Below, in pieces: positions 34,781 through 45,588 of a DNA stretch of 64,000 nt. The notes below the pieces were generated by a model that searched no databases, was not told the DNA's origin, and saw only the letters and a program-made list of their open reading frames with translations. Positions within the stretch are counted from its first letter, which is position 1. Each line of letters opens with the position of its first letter. The DNA comes from Pseudomonas fluorescens (GTDB taxonomy: Bacteria; Pseudomonadota; Gammaproteobacteria; Pseudomonadales; Pseudomonadaceae), in NCBI RefSeq assembly GCF_003732425.1, contig NZ_MOBX01000013.1, positions 496,001 to 560,000 of the forward strand. Direction: 5' to 3'. Position numbers and translations under genes: made by a program.

Positions 34781-37551
34781 ATCAGGCGCTCATCCAACCG
34801 CTGCGCGCGACACTGCGCCTACAATTTCATAAAGGCTTCACCCTCGAACAGGCCGTGCCATTGGTGCCGTACTTCGCCCGGCTCGGCATCAGCCACGTCT
34901 ACGCCTCGCCGTTGCTCGCGGCGCGGGCCGGTTCCATGCACGGCTACGATGTGGTCGACCCGACCCAAGTCAACCCGGAACTCGGCGGCGAGCCGGCGTT
35001 GCGACGTCTGGTCAGCACCCTGCGCGAACACAACATGGGCCTGATCCTCGACATCGTCTCCAACCACATGGCGGTCGGTGGCAGCGATAACCCTTGGTGG
35101 CTTGACCTGCTGGAATGGGGGCGACTGAGCCCTTACGGCGAGTTCTTCGACATTCAGTGGCACTCGCCGGATCCGCTGATGGAAGGCCAATTGCTGCTGC
35201 CGTTCCTCGGCAGCGATTACGGCGTGGCCTTGCAGGAAGGCACGCTGAAACTGCATTTCAACGCGCAGACCGGCAGTTTCCATGTCGAGCACTACGACCA
35301 TCACTTCCCGATCTGCCCGAATGATTACCCTGAGTTGCTGAAATCCGCGGAGGCGCTGAAGCCTTTGGCTGATCGCTTTGGCGCCCTCAGCTATCAGACC
35401 GATGCCCATTCACTGGCGATGCCGCTGAAAGAGGAATTGCAGCAACAAGCGAGCGATCCACAGATCCTCGAAGCGATCCAGAACAACCTGCAGCACTACG
35501 ATTCGACCACCGAGGAAGGCTTCCACAAGCTGCATCAGTTGCTCGAGCGGCAGAGCTATCGTCTGGCGAGTTGGCGCACGGCGGCGGACGACATCAACTG
35601 GCGGCGCTTTTTCGACATCAACGAACTCGGTGGGCTACGCGTCGAGCGCCCGGCAGTGTTCGAAGCCACCCACGGCAAGATCTTCCAGTTGATTGCCGAA
35701 GGGCTGGTCGACGGTTTGCGCATCGACCACATCGACGGCCTCGCCGACCCGCGCGGTTACTGCCGCAAACTGCGGCGCCGGGTTGATCTGCTGGCACCGG
35801 GCAGGCATTTGCCGATCTACGTCGAGAAGATCCTCGGCGCTGGCGAAACCCTGCACCGCGACTGGGCGGTGGACGGCACCACCGGTTATGAATTCATGAA
35901 TCAGCTGTCGCTGCTGCAACACGACCCGGACGGCGAATACGTGCTCGGCGACCTCTGGCAGCGGCGTACCGAACGCCCGGCGGCGTTCATCGAGGAAGCG
36001 CAACTGGCCCGTCAGCAGATCCTCAACGGCTCGCTGGCCAGTGATTGCGAAAGCGTCGCTCAGGCCCTGCTGCAAGTCGCCCGCGATGACCTGATGACCC
36101 GCGACCTGACCCTCGGCGCGATCCGCCGGGTGTTGCAGGCGCTGATCGTGCACTTCCCGGTCTATCGCACGTATATAAGCGCGACGGGCCGCTCCGAGCA
36201 GGACGAGAAATTCTTCCAGCACGCCATGGACGGTGCCCGGCAGACACTCGGCGAAGGCGACTGGCCGGTGCTCGACTGCGTCGCCGCCTGGCTTGGCGGC
36301 ACGCCGTGGCGGCGCAAACCGCGCGGGCGTTCGCGGAAGATTCTCAAGCATGCCTGCGTGCGCTTTCAGCAGCTGACCTCACCGGCAGCGGCGAAAGCCG
36401 TGGAAGACACTGCGCTGTATCGCTCGGCCGTGCTGCTGTCGCGCAACGACGTCGGTTACAACACCGAGCAGTTCAGCGCCCCGCTCAGCGATTTTCATGC
36501 GGTCAATCAACAACGGCTGAGGGAATTCCCCGACAACTTGCTGGCCACCGCGACCCACGATCACAAGCGCGGCGAAGACACCCGCGCCCGTCTGGCCGTG
36601 CTCAGTGAGCGCAGCCATTGGTACGCGGAGCAGATCGAGTTGTGGCGCGCCCTTGCCCGCCCGGTGCGGGTTGACGATCAGATGCCGTCGAGTGGCGATG
36701 AGCTGATTCTCTATCAAGCGTTACTGGGCAGTTGGCCGATGCAATTGCGTGACGACGATCAGGCGGGTTTCGCCGACTACGCCAAGCGCATCTGGCAATG
36801 GCAACAGAAAGCACTGCGTGAAGCCAAACTGCAAAGCAGTTGGAGCGCGCCGAGCGAACCCTATGAAAATGCCGCGCAAGCGTTCACCGAAAAGCTCCTC
36901 ACCGGTGAGGAAGGCGAGCTGCTGCGCGCCGCGCTGAGCAAGACCGTCAACAGCATCGCTGCGGCCGGCGCGCTCAATGGTTTGGCGCAAACCTTGCTGC
37001 GCATGACCGTGCCGGGGGTGCCGGATCTGTATCAGGGTAATGAGTTCTGGGACTTCAGCCTGGTCGATCCGGACAATCGCCGGCCGGTGGATTACCGCGC
37101 TCGTGAGCAGGCCTTGCAGGAGCCATTGCCTCCTCAGGACTTGTTGGCGAACTGGCGTGACGGGCGCATCAAGCAAGCCTTGATCGCCGAAGTGCTGAAC
37201 CTGCGCGTCGAGCATGCCGAACTGTTCCGCCGGGGTAGCTACCAGGCCCTGGAAGTACTCGGCAGTCAGGCGCACAACGTGCTCGCGTTTGCCCGTGAGC
37301 ACGAGGGCAAGCAGGCCATCGTGATCGTGCCGGTCCGTTGCGCCACCCTGCTGGAAAACGGTGCTGTACCTCAGGTCGATGCGCTGCGCTGGGGCGATAC
37401 GCGGGTGGTTCTACCGTTCGCCGCCTCTGAGATAAACCTGAAGGGACTTTTTTCAAGCCGCGCAGTCACAAAAAACAGGGAGCTGAATATCAGCGACGCG
37501 CTGGGGGATGTCCCGGTCAATCTCTTTATCCAACACTTAACACAAGCATGA
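34777..37551 (+). CDS. treY: Malto-oligosyltrehalose synthase
   Basis: 924 residues, GH13. The start LRLQFHKGFTLEQAVPLVPYFARLGISHVYASP is typical of TreY. Signatures: DIVSNHMAVGG, nucleophile Asp in DGLRIDHIDGLADP, acid/base Glu in IYVEKILG, and late VPGVPDLYQGNEFW. It isomerises the reducing-end alpha-1,4 bond to alpha,alpha-1,1, giving the TreZ substrate. Last of the overlapping treZ-malQ-treY set. Confidence 0.95.
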   Translation: MNQALIQPLRATLRLQFHKGFTLEQAVPLVPYFARLGISHVYASPLLAARAGSMHGYDVVDPTQVNPELGGEPALRRLVSTLREHNMGLILDIVSNHMAVGGSDNPWWLDLLEWGRLSPYGEFFDIQWHSPDPLMEGQLLLPFLGSDYGVALQEGTLKLHFNAQTGSFHVEHYDHHFPICPNDYPELLKSAEALKPLADRFGALSYQTDAHSLAMPLKEELQQQASDPQILEAIQNNLQHYDSTTEEGFHKLHQLLERQSYRLASWRTAADDINWRRFFDINELGGLRVERPAVFEATHGKIFQLIAEGLVDGLRIDHIDGLADPRGYCRKLRRRVDLLAPGRHLPIYVEKILGAGETLHRDWAVDGTTGYEFMNQLSLLQHDPDGEYVLGDLWQRRTERPAAFIEEAQLARQQILNGSLASDCESVAQALLQVARDDLMTRDLTLGAIRRVLQALIVHFPVYRTYISATGRSEQDEKFFQHAMDGARQTLGEGDWPVLDCVAAWLGGTPWRRKPRGRSRKILKHACVRFQQLTSPAAAKAVEDTALYRSAVLLSRNDVGYNTEQFSAPLSDFHAVNQQRLREFPDNLLATATHDHKRGEDTRARLAVLSERSHWYAEQIELWRALARPVRVDDQMPSSGDELILYQALLGSWPMQLRDDDQAGFADYAKRIWQWQQKALREAKLQSSWSAPSEPYENAAQAFTEKLLTGEEGELLRAALSKTVNSIAAAGALNGLAQTLLRMTVPGVPDLYQGNEFWDFSLVDPDNRRPVDYRAREQALQEPLPPQDLLANWRDGRIKQALIAEVLNLRVEHAELFRRGSYQALEVLGSQAHNVLAFAREHEGKQAIVIVPVRCATLLENGAVPQVDALRWGDTRVVLPFAASEINLKGLFSSRAVTKNRELNISDALGDVPVNLFIQHLTQA

Positions 37552-37572
37552 GTTCAGTTCAGGAGCATTGCG

Positions 37573-37887
37573 ATGAGTACCGACGATAAACGCATCCGCG
37601 AATTCGCCTATCAAATCTGGGAATCGGAAGGTCAGCCTGATGGTCAGGAAGCGCGCCACTGGGAGATGGCGCGCAAGCTTGCTGAAGCTGAAGCCCTGGC
37701 ACCGAAGAAACCGCCAAAAGCCGCCGGCAGCAAACCGGCAGGCAAAACGGCCGAGGCCAAGGCCCCGGCCGCCAAGCCGAAACCACCGGCCAAAGCCAAA
37801 CCGGCCAGCGCTGCAAAAGTGATTCCCCCGGGTGAAAAGCCCGCCGAGAAAAAGCCTCGGGCGCCGAAGAAGCCTTCGCCGATCTGA
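37573..37887 (+). CDS. DUF2934 protein with Lys/Pro/Ala-rich tail
   Basis: 104 residues. Residues 5-40 form a DUF2934 domain (RIREFAYQIWESEGQPDGQEARHWEMA). The rest is a low-complexity, strongly basic K-P-A-rich tail resembling histone-H1-like bacterial tails such as AlgP. A DUF2934 gene at this place between treY and glgX is, from memory, conserved in P. aeruginosa (PA2161). Role unknown; the tail could bind nucleic acid or an acidic polymer. Confidence 0.82.
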   Translation: MSTDDKRIREFAYQIWESEGQPDGQEARHWEMARKLAEAEALAPKKPPKAAGSKPAGKTAEAKAPAAKPKPPAKAKPASAAKVIPPGEKPAEKKPRAPKKPSPI

Positions 37888-37976
37888 CGCTCTAACCGGA
37901 TTATTGAACTGAATGACTGTGTGGCGGGTTCGCTCGCCACCGAGGACGCGTTCGTCCTCAAGAAACCCACAAACCC

Positions 37977-38066
37977 TGTGGGAGCGAGCCTGCTCGCGAA
38001 AGCGGTAAGTCCGCTAACAGAGATGTCGGATGTGCCGACGCCTTCGCGAGCAGGCTCGCTCCCACA
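37977..38066. repeat. REP-type inverted repeat, family A (copy 3)
   Basis: Inward-facing doublet with the same arms as at 365. It separates the DUF2934 gene from glgX, about 50 bp before the glgX start, and would form a stem in any read-through transcript from the glgA operon. Confidence 0.85.
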
Positions 38067-38114
38067 GGGTGAACAGTGTCAACCGAATCATCCCGTTTTT
38101 TTGCAGGAGCAATC

Positions 38115-40274
<2,160 letters not shown>

Positions 40275-40275
40275 T

Positions 40276-41274
40276 ATGGATCTGCACCGTTATCTGACCC
40301 GGCGTCCAGCGGATTATCCGCACACCGTAGCCCTCGGCGATTGCCTGCGGGCGCTGGTCGAGGCCGGGCTGGATCGGTTGCCGTTGCCGGGCAGCGGCCA
40401 CACGCTGGAACGCTTTCAGCGGCTGGCCGAGGTCGGCGGGCATGACCTGGGTTTGTGCAAATTGTTCGAAGGTCATACCGACGCGCTGGCGATCATCGAG
40501 CAACTGGGCGGCTCGCCAACCCCGGGCAGCACTTGGGGCATGTGGGCAGCGGAGCCTCCGCAAGCACGGGTCAACGTCACCCCGGCCGGGCACATGGTCG
40601 CGCTGCAGGGTCGCAAAGCGTGGTGCTCCGGGGCCGCTGTGCTCAGCCATGCCTTGCTCACCGCGTGGGATGCTGATGATCAGCAACAACTGGTCGCCGT
40701 CGCCCTCGACCAACCGGGCGTGACCGTCACCGAGCAAGGCTGGCAAGCGGTGGGCATGGCTGCCACTGGCAGCGTCGAGGTGTTGTTCGACGGCGCCGAA
40801 GCACAAGCCATCGGCAACCCCGGCGACTACTTGCAACGCCCGGGTTTCTGGCAGGGCGGGATCGGTATTGCCGCGTGCTGGTACGGCGCCGCGCGGCAAA
40901 TCGCCGACGCGTTGCGCAACCAGTGTGAGCAACGCCCGGAACCGCACGCCCTCGCCCATCTCGGCGCGGTCGACAGCGCCTTGCAGGCAGCGGCGGATGT
41001 GTTGCGTTTCAGCGCCTTGCACATCGATGCCCATCCTGAGGACAACGCCGAATTGCTCGCCCGTCGTGCCCGTGCGGTGGTCGAGCAGTCTGCCGAGCAG
41101 GTGATGCGTGAGGCTGGTCGCGCCCTCGGCGCCGGGCCGTTTTGCAAGGACCGCCACTTTGCCCGGCTCAGCGCTGATCTGCCGGTATTCCTGCGCCAGA
41201 GCCATGCCGAACGGGATCTGGCGGCGCTCGGGCAATTGGTCGCCGGACACTCAGCGGAGGCATGGGCCTTATGA
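40276..41274 (+). CDS. Acyl-CoA-dehydrogenase-like protein, short and divergent
   Basis: 332 residues, shorter than ordinary acyl-CoA dehydrogenases (about 380). The fold is suggested by the middle strands (TPGSTWGMWAAEPP, ALQGRKAWCSGAAVLSHALLTA) and by helical C-terminal parts with YGAARQIADAL and DRHFARLSADLPVFLRQSHAERDL. I cannot find the usual catalytic-Glu context or the GG-x-G-x-(R/K) signature of the canonical family, so it may be a flavin monooxygenase-like or non-catalytic member. Function unknown. First gene of a four-gene cassette behind glgX; it overlaps the PIG-L start (ATGA). Confidence 0.72.
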   Translation: MDLHRYLTRRPADYPHTVALGDCLRALVEAGLDRLPLPGSGHTLERFQRLAEVGGHDLGLCKLFEGHTDALAIIEQLGGSPTPGSTWGMWAAEPPQARVNVTPAGHMVALQGRKAWCSGAAVLSHALLTAWDADDQQQLVAVALDQPGVTVTEQGWQAVGMAATGSVEVLFDGAEAQAIGNPGDYLQRPGFWQGGIGIAACWYGAARQIADALRNQCEQRPEPHALAHLGAVDSALQAAADVLRFSALHIDAHPEDNAELLARRARAVVEQSAEQVMREAGRALGAGPFCKDRHFARLSADLPVFLRQSHAERDLAALGQLVAGHSAEAWAL

Positions 41275-42029
41275 AAACCAATCCGATTGTCGGCCAGGGC
41301 ACGAGCCTGCATCAGTGGCAGGCTTCGCGGCATCTGGCGGAACTGGACAGCATCGATATTCTCAGCGTGGTGCCACCGGGCGCGCGGGCGGTGATTGTCG
41401 CGCCGCACCCGGACGACGAAGTGCTCGGTTGTGGCGGCTTGCTGCAATTGCTCGCCGAGGCCGGCCGGCCTTTGCAACTGATTTCGGTCACCGACGGCAG
41501 CGCCAGTCATCCGGGTTCCAGTCGTTGGCCGGTGGAACGTCTGAGCGTGGTGCGCCCGCAGGAGTCGGCCGAAGCGCTGCGCCGCCTCGGTTTGCCGATG
41601 CATCGGGTGAAGTGGCTGCGCGGCGGCTTCACTGACACTCAGGTCGCGGCTCAGGAAGCTGAGCTGGTGGATTTCCTCGAACGTCATCTGCGTCCCGATG
41701 ATGTGCTCTTTACCACCTGGAGCGAGGACGGTCATTGCGACCACGAGGCCGTCGGCCGCGCCAGTGCCGAGGCTGCCCGTCGCGTCGGTGCGACGTGCCA
41801 TGAACTGCCGGTGTGGACCTGGCACTGGGCAACCCCGGAAGACGCCTTCGTCCCGTGGCAACGAGCGCGCAAGATTCTTCTGACGCCGGCGCAAGTCGCA
41901 CGCAAGCGCCACGCGGTGCACGCGTTCGCCAGTCAACTGGAGGGCGATCCTGACGCGGGACTTGGTCCGGTGCTCGCGCCGTATGTGCTCGATCGCCTCC
42001 TGCAGCCTTTCGAAGTGGTGTTTCTATGA
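41271..42029 (+). CDS. PIG-L (LmbE-like) zinc N-deacetylase, catalytic residues intact
   Basis: 252 residues. The PIG-L/MshB/LmbE motif is complete: H46-P-D48-D49-E50 in VAPHPDDEVLGCGG and H155-C-D-H158 in DGHCDHEAVGR. In MshB the equivalents are zinc ligands (His, second Asp, last His), a general base (first Asp) and a His acid. The family deacetylates GlcNAc-type amino sugars. It overlaps its neighbours on both sides by ATGA. The NodS-like gene after it suggests N-methylation of the freed amine. Confidence 0.88.
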   Translation: MKTNPIVGQGTSLHQWQASRHLAELDSIDILSVVPPGARAVIVAPHPDDEVLGCGGLLQLLAEAGRPLQLISVTDGSASHPGSSRWPVERLSVVRPQESAEALRRLGLPMHRVKWLRGGFTDTQVAAQEAELVDFLERHLRPDDVLFTTWSEDGHCDHEAVGRASAEAARRVGATCHELPVWTWHWATPEDAFVPWQRARKILLTPAQVARKRHAVHAFASQLEGDPDAGLGPVLAPYVLDRLLQPFEVVFL

Positions 42030-42625
42030 GTGTCGAGGATCGCTACTTCGATGGCCTGTTTGCTGGCAACGATGACCCGTGGGCGTTCCGCGAGCGTTGG
42101 TACGAGCAGCGCAAACGCGCGATCACCCTCGCCGCCCTGCCACGTCCGCACTACCGGGCGATCTTCGAACCGGGTTGCGCCAACGGCGAGTTGAGCGCCG
42201 AACTGGCCGCTCGTTGCGACCGCTTGTTGTGCTGTGACACGGCCAGTGCGGCAGTGACTCTGGCGCGCACTCGATTGAGCCTGTTCGATCACGCCGAAGT
42301 GCGGCAAAACCGTCTTCCCGGCGACTGGCCGGAGGAAAAATTCGACCTGATCGTATTTAGCGAGATCGGCTACTACCTGGATAGCAAGGATCTGACAGAA
42401 GTGATCCGTCGGGCCAGTGATTGCCTGACTGCCGACGGCCAATTCCTGGCCTGTCACTGGCGTCCGCCCATCGACCGCTGTCCGCTGAATGCGCGGCAGG
42501 TTCACGACCTGATTCACGAAAAACTGCATCTGCCACGGCTGGTTCTGCATCAGGAAGCGGACTTCATCCTTGAGGTGTGGAGCCGCGAACCGCGCTCCGT
42601 GGCGGCACTGGAGGGCTTGCGATGA
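42026..42625 (+). CDS. NodS-like SAM-dependent methyltransferase
   Basis: 199 residues. Class I methyltransferase fold: SAM-binding FEPGCANGELSAELAARCDRLLCCDTA and DLIVFSEIGYYLDS. The opening DRYFDGLFAGNDDPWAFRERWYEQRKR is typical of the NodS-like group. Rhizobial NodS N-methylates the deacetylated end sugar of Nod factors; a like chemistry here is inference from position after the PIG-L gene. Confidence 0.85.
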   Translation: MSVEDRYFDGLFAGNDDPWAFRERWYEQRKRAITLAALPRPHYRAIFEPGCANGELSAELAARCDRLLCCDTASAAVTLARTRLSLFDHAEVRQNRLPGDWPEEKFDLIVFSEIGYYLDSKDLTEVIRRASDCLTADGQFLACHWRPPIDRCPLNARQVHDLIHEKLHLPRLVLHQEADFILEVWSREPRSVAALEGLR

Positions 42626-43308
42626 TCGGCATTCTGATCCCGGCACACAACGAGGAAGACTTGCTCGACGATTGCCTGAGCGCGGCCATGCGCGCCAGCC
42701 GCCACGGTTTGCTGGCCGGCGAAAAGGTTGAAGTATTGGTGGTGCTCGACAGCTGCACCGACCGCTCGGCGCAGATTGTCAGTCGCTATCCGGTGCTGAG
42801 CCTGCACGTCGACGCGCGCAACGTCGGTCAGGCCAGGGCAGCCGGCGCACAGCTGTTGCTGGAACGCGGAGCGCGCTGGATCTCCTGTTCGGACGCCGAC
42901 AGTCGCGTGGCCGACGACTGGCTGGTGGCGCAACTGGGGTTGGGCGCGGACGCGGTATGCGGTACCGTCACGGTCGAACGCTGGCACGAGTCGTTCGATG
43001 AAGCGGCGCAAATCCACTATCACCGGCATTACCGTGCCTGCGATGGCCACCGGCATATCCACGGCGCCAATCTGGGCATCAGCGCCGACGCCTATCGCTG
43101 GGCCGGAGGCTTTAAACCGCTGGCCTGCGACGAAGATGTGCAATTGGTGCGGGAGCTGGAACTGGATGGCGCCAACATCGCCTGGAGCCATCGCCCGCAA
43201 GTGCTCACCAGCGCGCGGTTCGACAGCCGTGCGCGCGGTGGCTTTGGTGACTATCTGCGAAATCTGGCACAGATGGAGCAAAAAAAAGCGGATCAGATTG
43301 ATCTGTGA
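42622..43308 (+). CDS. Family 2 glycosyltransferase
   Basis: 228 residues, GT-A fold. MIGILIPAHNEEDLLDDCL opens the nucleotide-sugar site, VVLDSCTDRSAQI and CSDADSRV hold the acidic metal-binding DxD-like residues, and HGANLGISADAYRWAGGF is the acceptor loop. No membrane helices, so it works in the cytosol on a soluble or peripheral acceptor. Last gene of the glgX-linked cassette; the next gene follows after about 155 bp. Confidence 0.87.
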   Translation: MIGILIPAHNEEDLLDDCLSAAMRASRHGLLAGEKVEVLVVLDSCTDRSAQIVSRYPVLSLHVDARNVGQARAAGAQLLLERGARWISCSDADSRVADDWLVAQLGLGADAVCGTVTVERWHESFDEAAQIHYHRHYRACDGHRHIHGANLGISADAYRWAGGFKPLACDEDVQLVRELELDGANIAWSHRPQVLTSARFDSRARGGFGDYLRNLAQMEQKKADQIDL

Positions 43309-43464
43309 CGCGACGAACTTCGCTTCATGAGCAATACTCTGCTGCGCGGCAATCCAGGGTTCGGAGCGTCGCGGGGCAATCAACCAGCCTTCACGGGTCG
43401 CTGGTGTCTGGCAATCACCGCCAAATGCACGACTGAGGGCGAAACAACACAAGGACGTCACACC

Positions 43465-44223
43465 ATGAAACCGTTATCACTCAGTGACAACAGTCTGCCG
43501 GCGCAAATCTGGAATAGCGCTGCGCAACTGGACAACATTCCCGTCATCAATACCTTGAGCCTGGTCCCCGCCGGCGCCCGCGCCGTGATCATCGCACCGC
43601 ATCCGGGCGATGAAGTGGTCACCTGTGGTGGCCTGCTGCAATTGCTCTCCAGTCTCGGTCATCCGCTGCAGTTGCTCTCGATCACCGATGGCAGCGCCAG
43701 CCATCCAGGTTCGCGGCAGTGGTCGGAAAAACGCCTGAGCGTGTTCCGCCCGCAGGAAAGCGTCGAAGCCCTGCGCCGTCTCGGCCTGCCGATGCACAGC
43801 CTGAAATGGGTGCGCGGTGGCTTCACGGACAGCGCCCTGTGCGATCAGCAGGACCAGGTAACCGAATTCATCAGCCGCTACCTGCGCCCCGGTGACGTGG
43901 TGTTCAGCACCTGGCGCGGCGATGGCAACGACGACCATGAAGCGGTAGGTCGGGCCAGTGCCCAGGCGGCGGAACAAGCCGGGGCAACCTTCCACGACGT
44001 ACCGGTCTGGGCCTGGCACTGGCCCGAGCGCGACCAGCAGCTGATCCCTTGGGAACGTGCGCGCAAACTGCGCCTCGACACCTGGACCGTCGCGCGCAAG
44101 AGCCACGCTACCCATGCATACGCCAGCCAGCTCAAGGGCGAGCCGGCGATTGGGATTGCACCGATGCTGCCGCCAGTGCTTCTCGAAAGAATGCGCCTGC
44201 CCTATGAAATCGTGTTTGTCTGA
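43465..44223 (+). CDS. PIG-L paralogue with both acid/base catalytic residues replaced
   Basis: 252 residues, the same length as the PIG-L protein at 41271 and clearly its duplicate (QESVEALRRLGLPMH, RGGFTDS, DDHEAVGRAS are shared). The HPDDE motif is H46-P-G48-D49-E50, so the general-base Asp is Gly. The second motif is N155-D-D-H158, so the catalytic His is Asn. The zinc ligands H46, D49 and H158 remain. It should bind metal but probably cannot deacetylate, suggesting a regulatory or ligand-binding role. Own ribosome site (AAGGA) and about 155 bp spacing from the GT gene. Confidence 0.85.
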   Translation: MKPLSLSDNSLPAQIWNSAAQLDNIPVINTLSLVPAGARAVIIAPHPGDEVVTCGGLLQLLSSLGHPLQLLSITDGSASHPGSRQWSEKRLSVFRPQESVEALRRLGLPMHSLKWVRGGFTDSALCDQQDQVTEFISRYLRPGDVVFSTWRGDGNDDHEAVGRASAQAAEQAGATFHDVPVWAWHWPERDQQLIPWERARKLRLDTWTVARKSHATHAYASQLKGEPAIGIAPMLPPVLLERMRLPYEIVFV

Positions 44224-44234
44224 CGCCGTTTAGG

Positions 44235-44323
44235 GTGGGAGCGAGCCTGCTCGCGAAAGCGGTGGTTCTAGCAACTGATGTATTGGATTTGCCGACGCCT
44301 TCGCGAGCAGGCTCGCTCCCACA
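44235..44323. repeat. REP-type inverted repeat, family A (copy 4)
   Basis: Inward-facing family A doublet starting a few bases after the PIG-L paralogue stop; likely the 3' boundary of that transcript. Confidence 0.85.
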
Positions 44324-44417
44324 GGAATTGGGTTGTCATCACCAATGATTTGCAAGGAACTGCCACCCCTCCCCATCAGTCGCATGAATAAGCGGCCCGC
44401 AATCCAGAGGAGTGAAC

Positions 44418-45200
44418 GTGTCCAGCGATCCCAAGCGTCATGTTGTCGACGCGCCCGTCATTCATCGTCTCAGGGTGTTGACGGTCAACACTCACAAAGG
44501 CTTCACCGCGCTCAATCGGCGATTCATCCTGCCGGAGTTGCGCGAAGCAGTGCGCAGCACCGCGGCTGACCTGGTGTTTCTGCAAGAAGTGGTGGGTGAA
44601 CACGAACGGCATTCGAACCGCTACAACGAATGGCCACAAACCTCGCAATACGAATTTCTCGCCGACAGCATGTGGAGTGATTTTGCCTACGGGCGCAACG
44701 CCGTTTACCCTGACGGCCATCACGGCAATGCGCTGCTGTCCAAGTACCCGATCCGTGAATACCGCAACCTCGATGTGTCGATCACCGGCCCCGAACGTCG
44801 TGGCCTGTTGCACTGCGTACTCGATGTGCCGGGGCACGCCGAAGTCCATGCGATCTGCGTGCACCTCAGTCTGTTGGAAAGCCATCGGCAATTGCAGTTG
44901 CAGTTGCTCTGTCAGTTGCTTGAATCCCTACCCGACGATGCGCCGGTGATCATCGCCGGCGACTTCAACGACTGGCAACTGCAGGGCAATGCTGCCCTCG
45001 CCCGCCGCGATTATCTGCACGAAGCCTTCGAGCGACATCACGGGCGCCCGGCCAAGACTTATCCGGCTCGCTTTCCGTTGCTGCGACTGGACCGGATCTA
45101 CCTGCGCAACGCCAGCAGTCATGACCCGCAAATCCTCGGCAACAAGCCGTGGACGCATCTGTCCGATCACCTGCCGCTGGCGGTAGAAGTGCATCTGTAG
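44418..45200 (+). CDS. Endonuclease/exonuclease/phosphatase-family protein, YbhP-like
   Basis: 260 residues. The EEP metallohydrolase motifs are in order: LTVNTHKGF, Glu in [34 protein letters not shown] and the terminal [11 protein letters not shown]. coli YbhP has this form and lies beside clsB (cardiolipin synthase). Here no clsB or ybhN follows, although in P. aeruginosa I recall that trio next to glgB. GTG 44418 is preferred over GTG 44412 because of spacing from AGAGGAG. Confidence 0.82.
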   Translation: MSSDPKRHVVDAPVIHRLRVLTVNTHKGFTALNRRFILPELREAVRSTAADLVFLQEVVGEHERHSNRYNEWPQTSQYEFLADSMWSDFAYGRNAVYPDGHHGNALLSKYPIREYRNLDVSITGPERRGLLHCVLDVPGHAEVHAICVHLSLLESHRQLQLQLLCQLLESLPDDAPVIIAGDFNDWQLQGNAALARRDYLHEAFERHHGRPAKTYPARFPLLRLDRIYLRNASSHDPQILGNKPWTHLSDHLPLAVEVHL

Positions 45201-45588
45201 CCGCATTAATGACAGCAATACCCTATGCGGCAGATTCAAACCCCTTGTGCCCTTTCAGTGCCGGAAGACCTTCTGTCGGTAACTGAAACCCTCTAAGCCG
45301 GGGCTTTCACTGCGTTTTTCCATGCAAACAAACACTTAGTTATGTGCAGAAAAACAAACGCTTGCAGATCCTGTTTTACTGCTACCGCTCATCGTTCAAT
45401 TTCTTGACGGGCGGGCACGACTCTTCTTATCTCTACCTTACTACCCCCGGAATCACTACCGGGACGAACCTTCGGACACTCGCGAAATCGAGCGGCCACG
45501 GTTCGCCCCGCTCCATTCGGTCGCCCCTCGTTCGGGGTAGGAGAGACGCCACATCGAGATGCCGCATGCGCCTGCAAGGTAGACCTCC

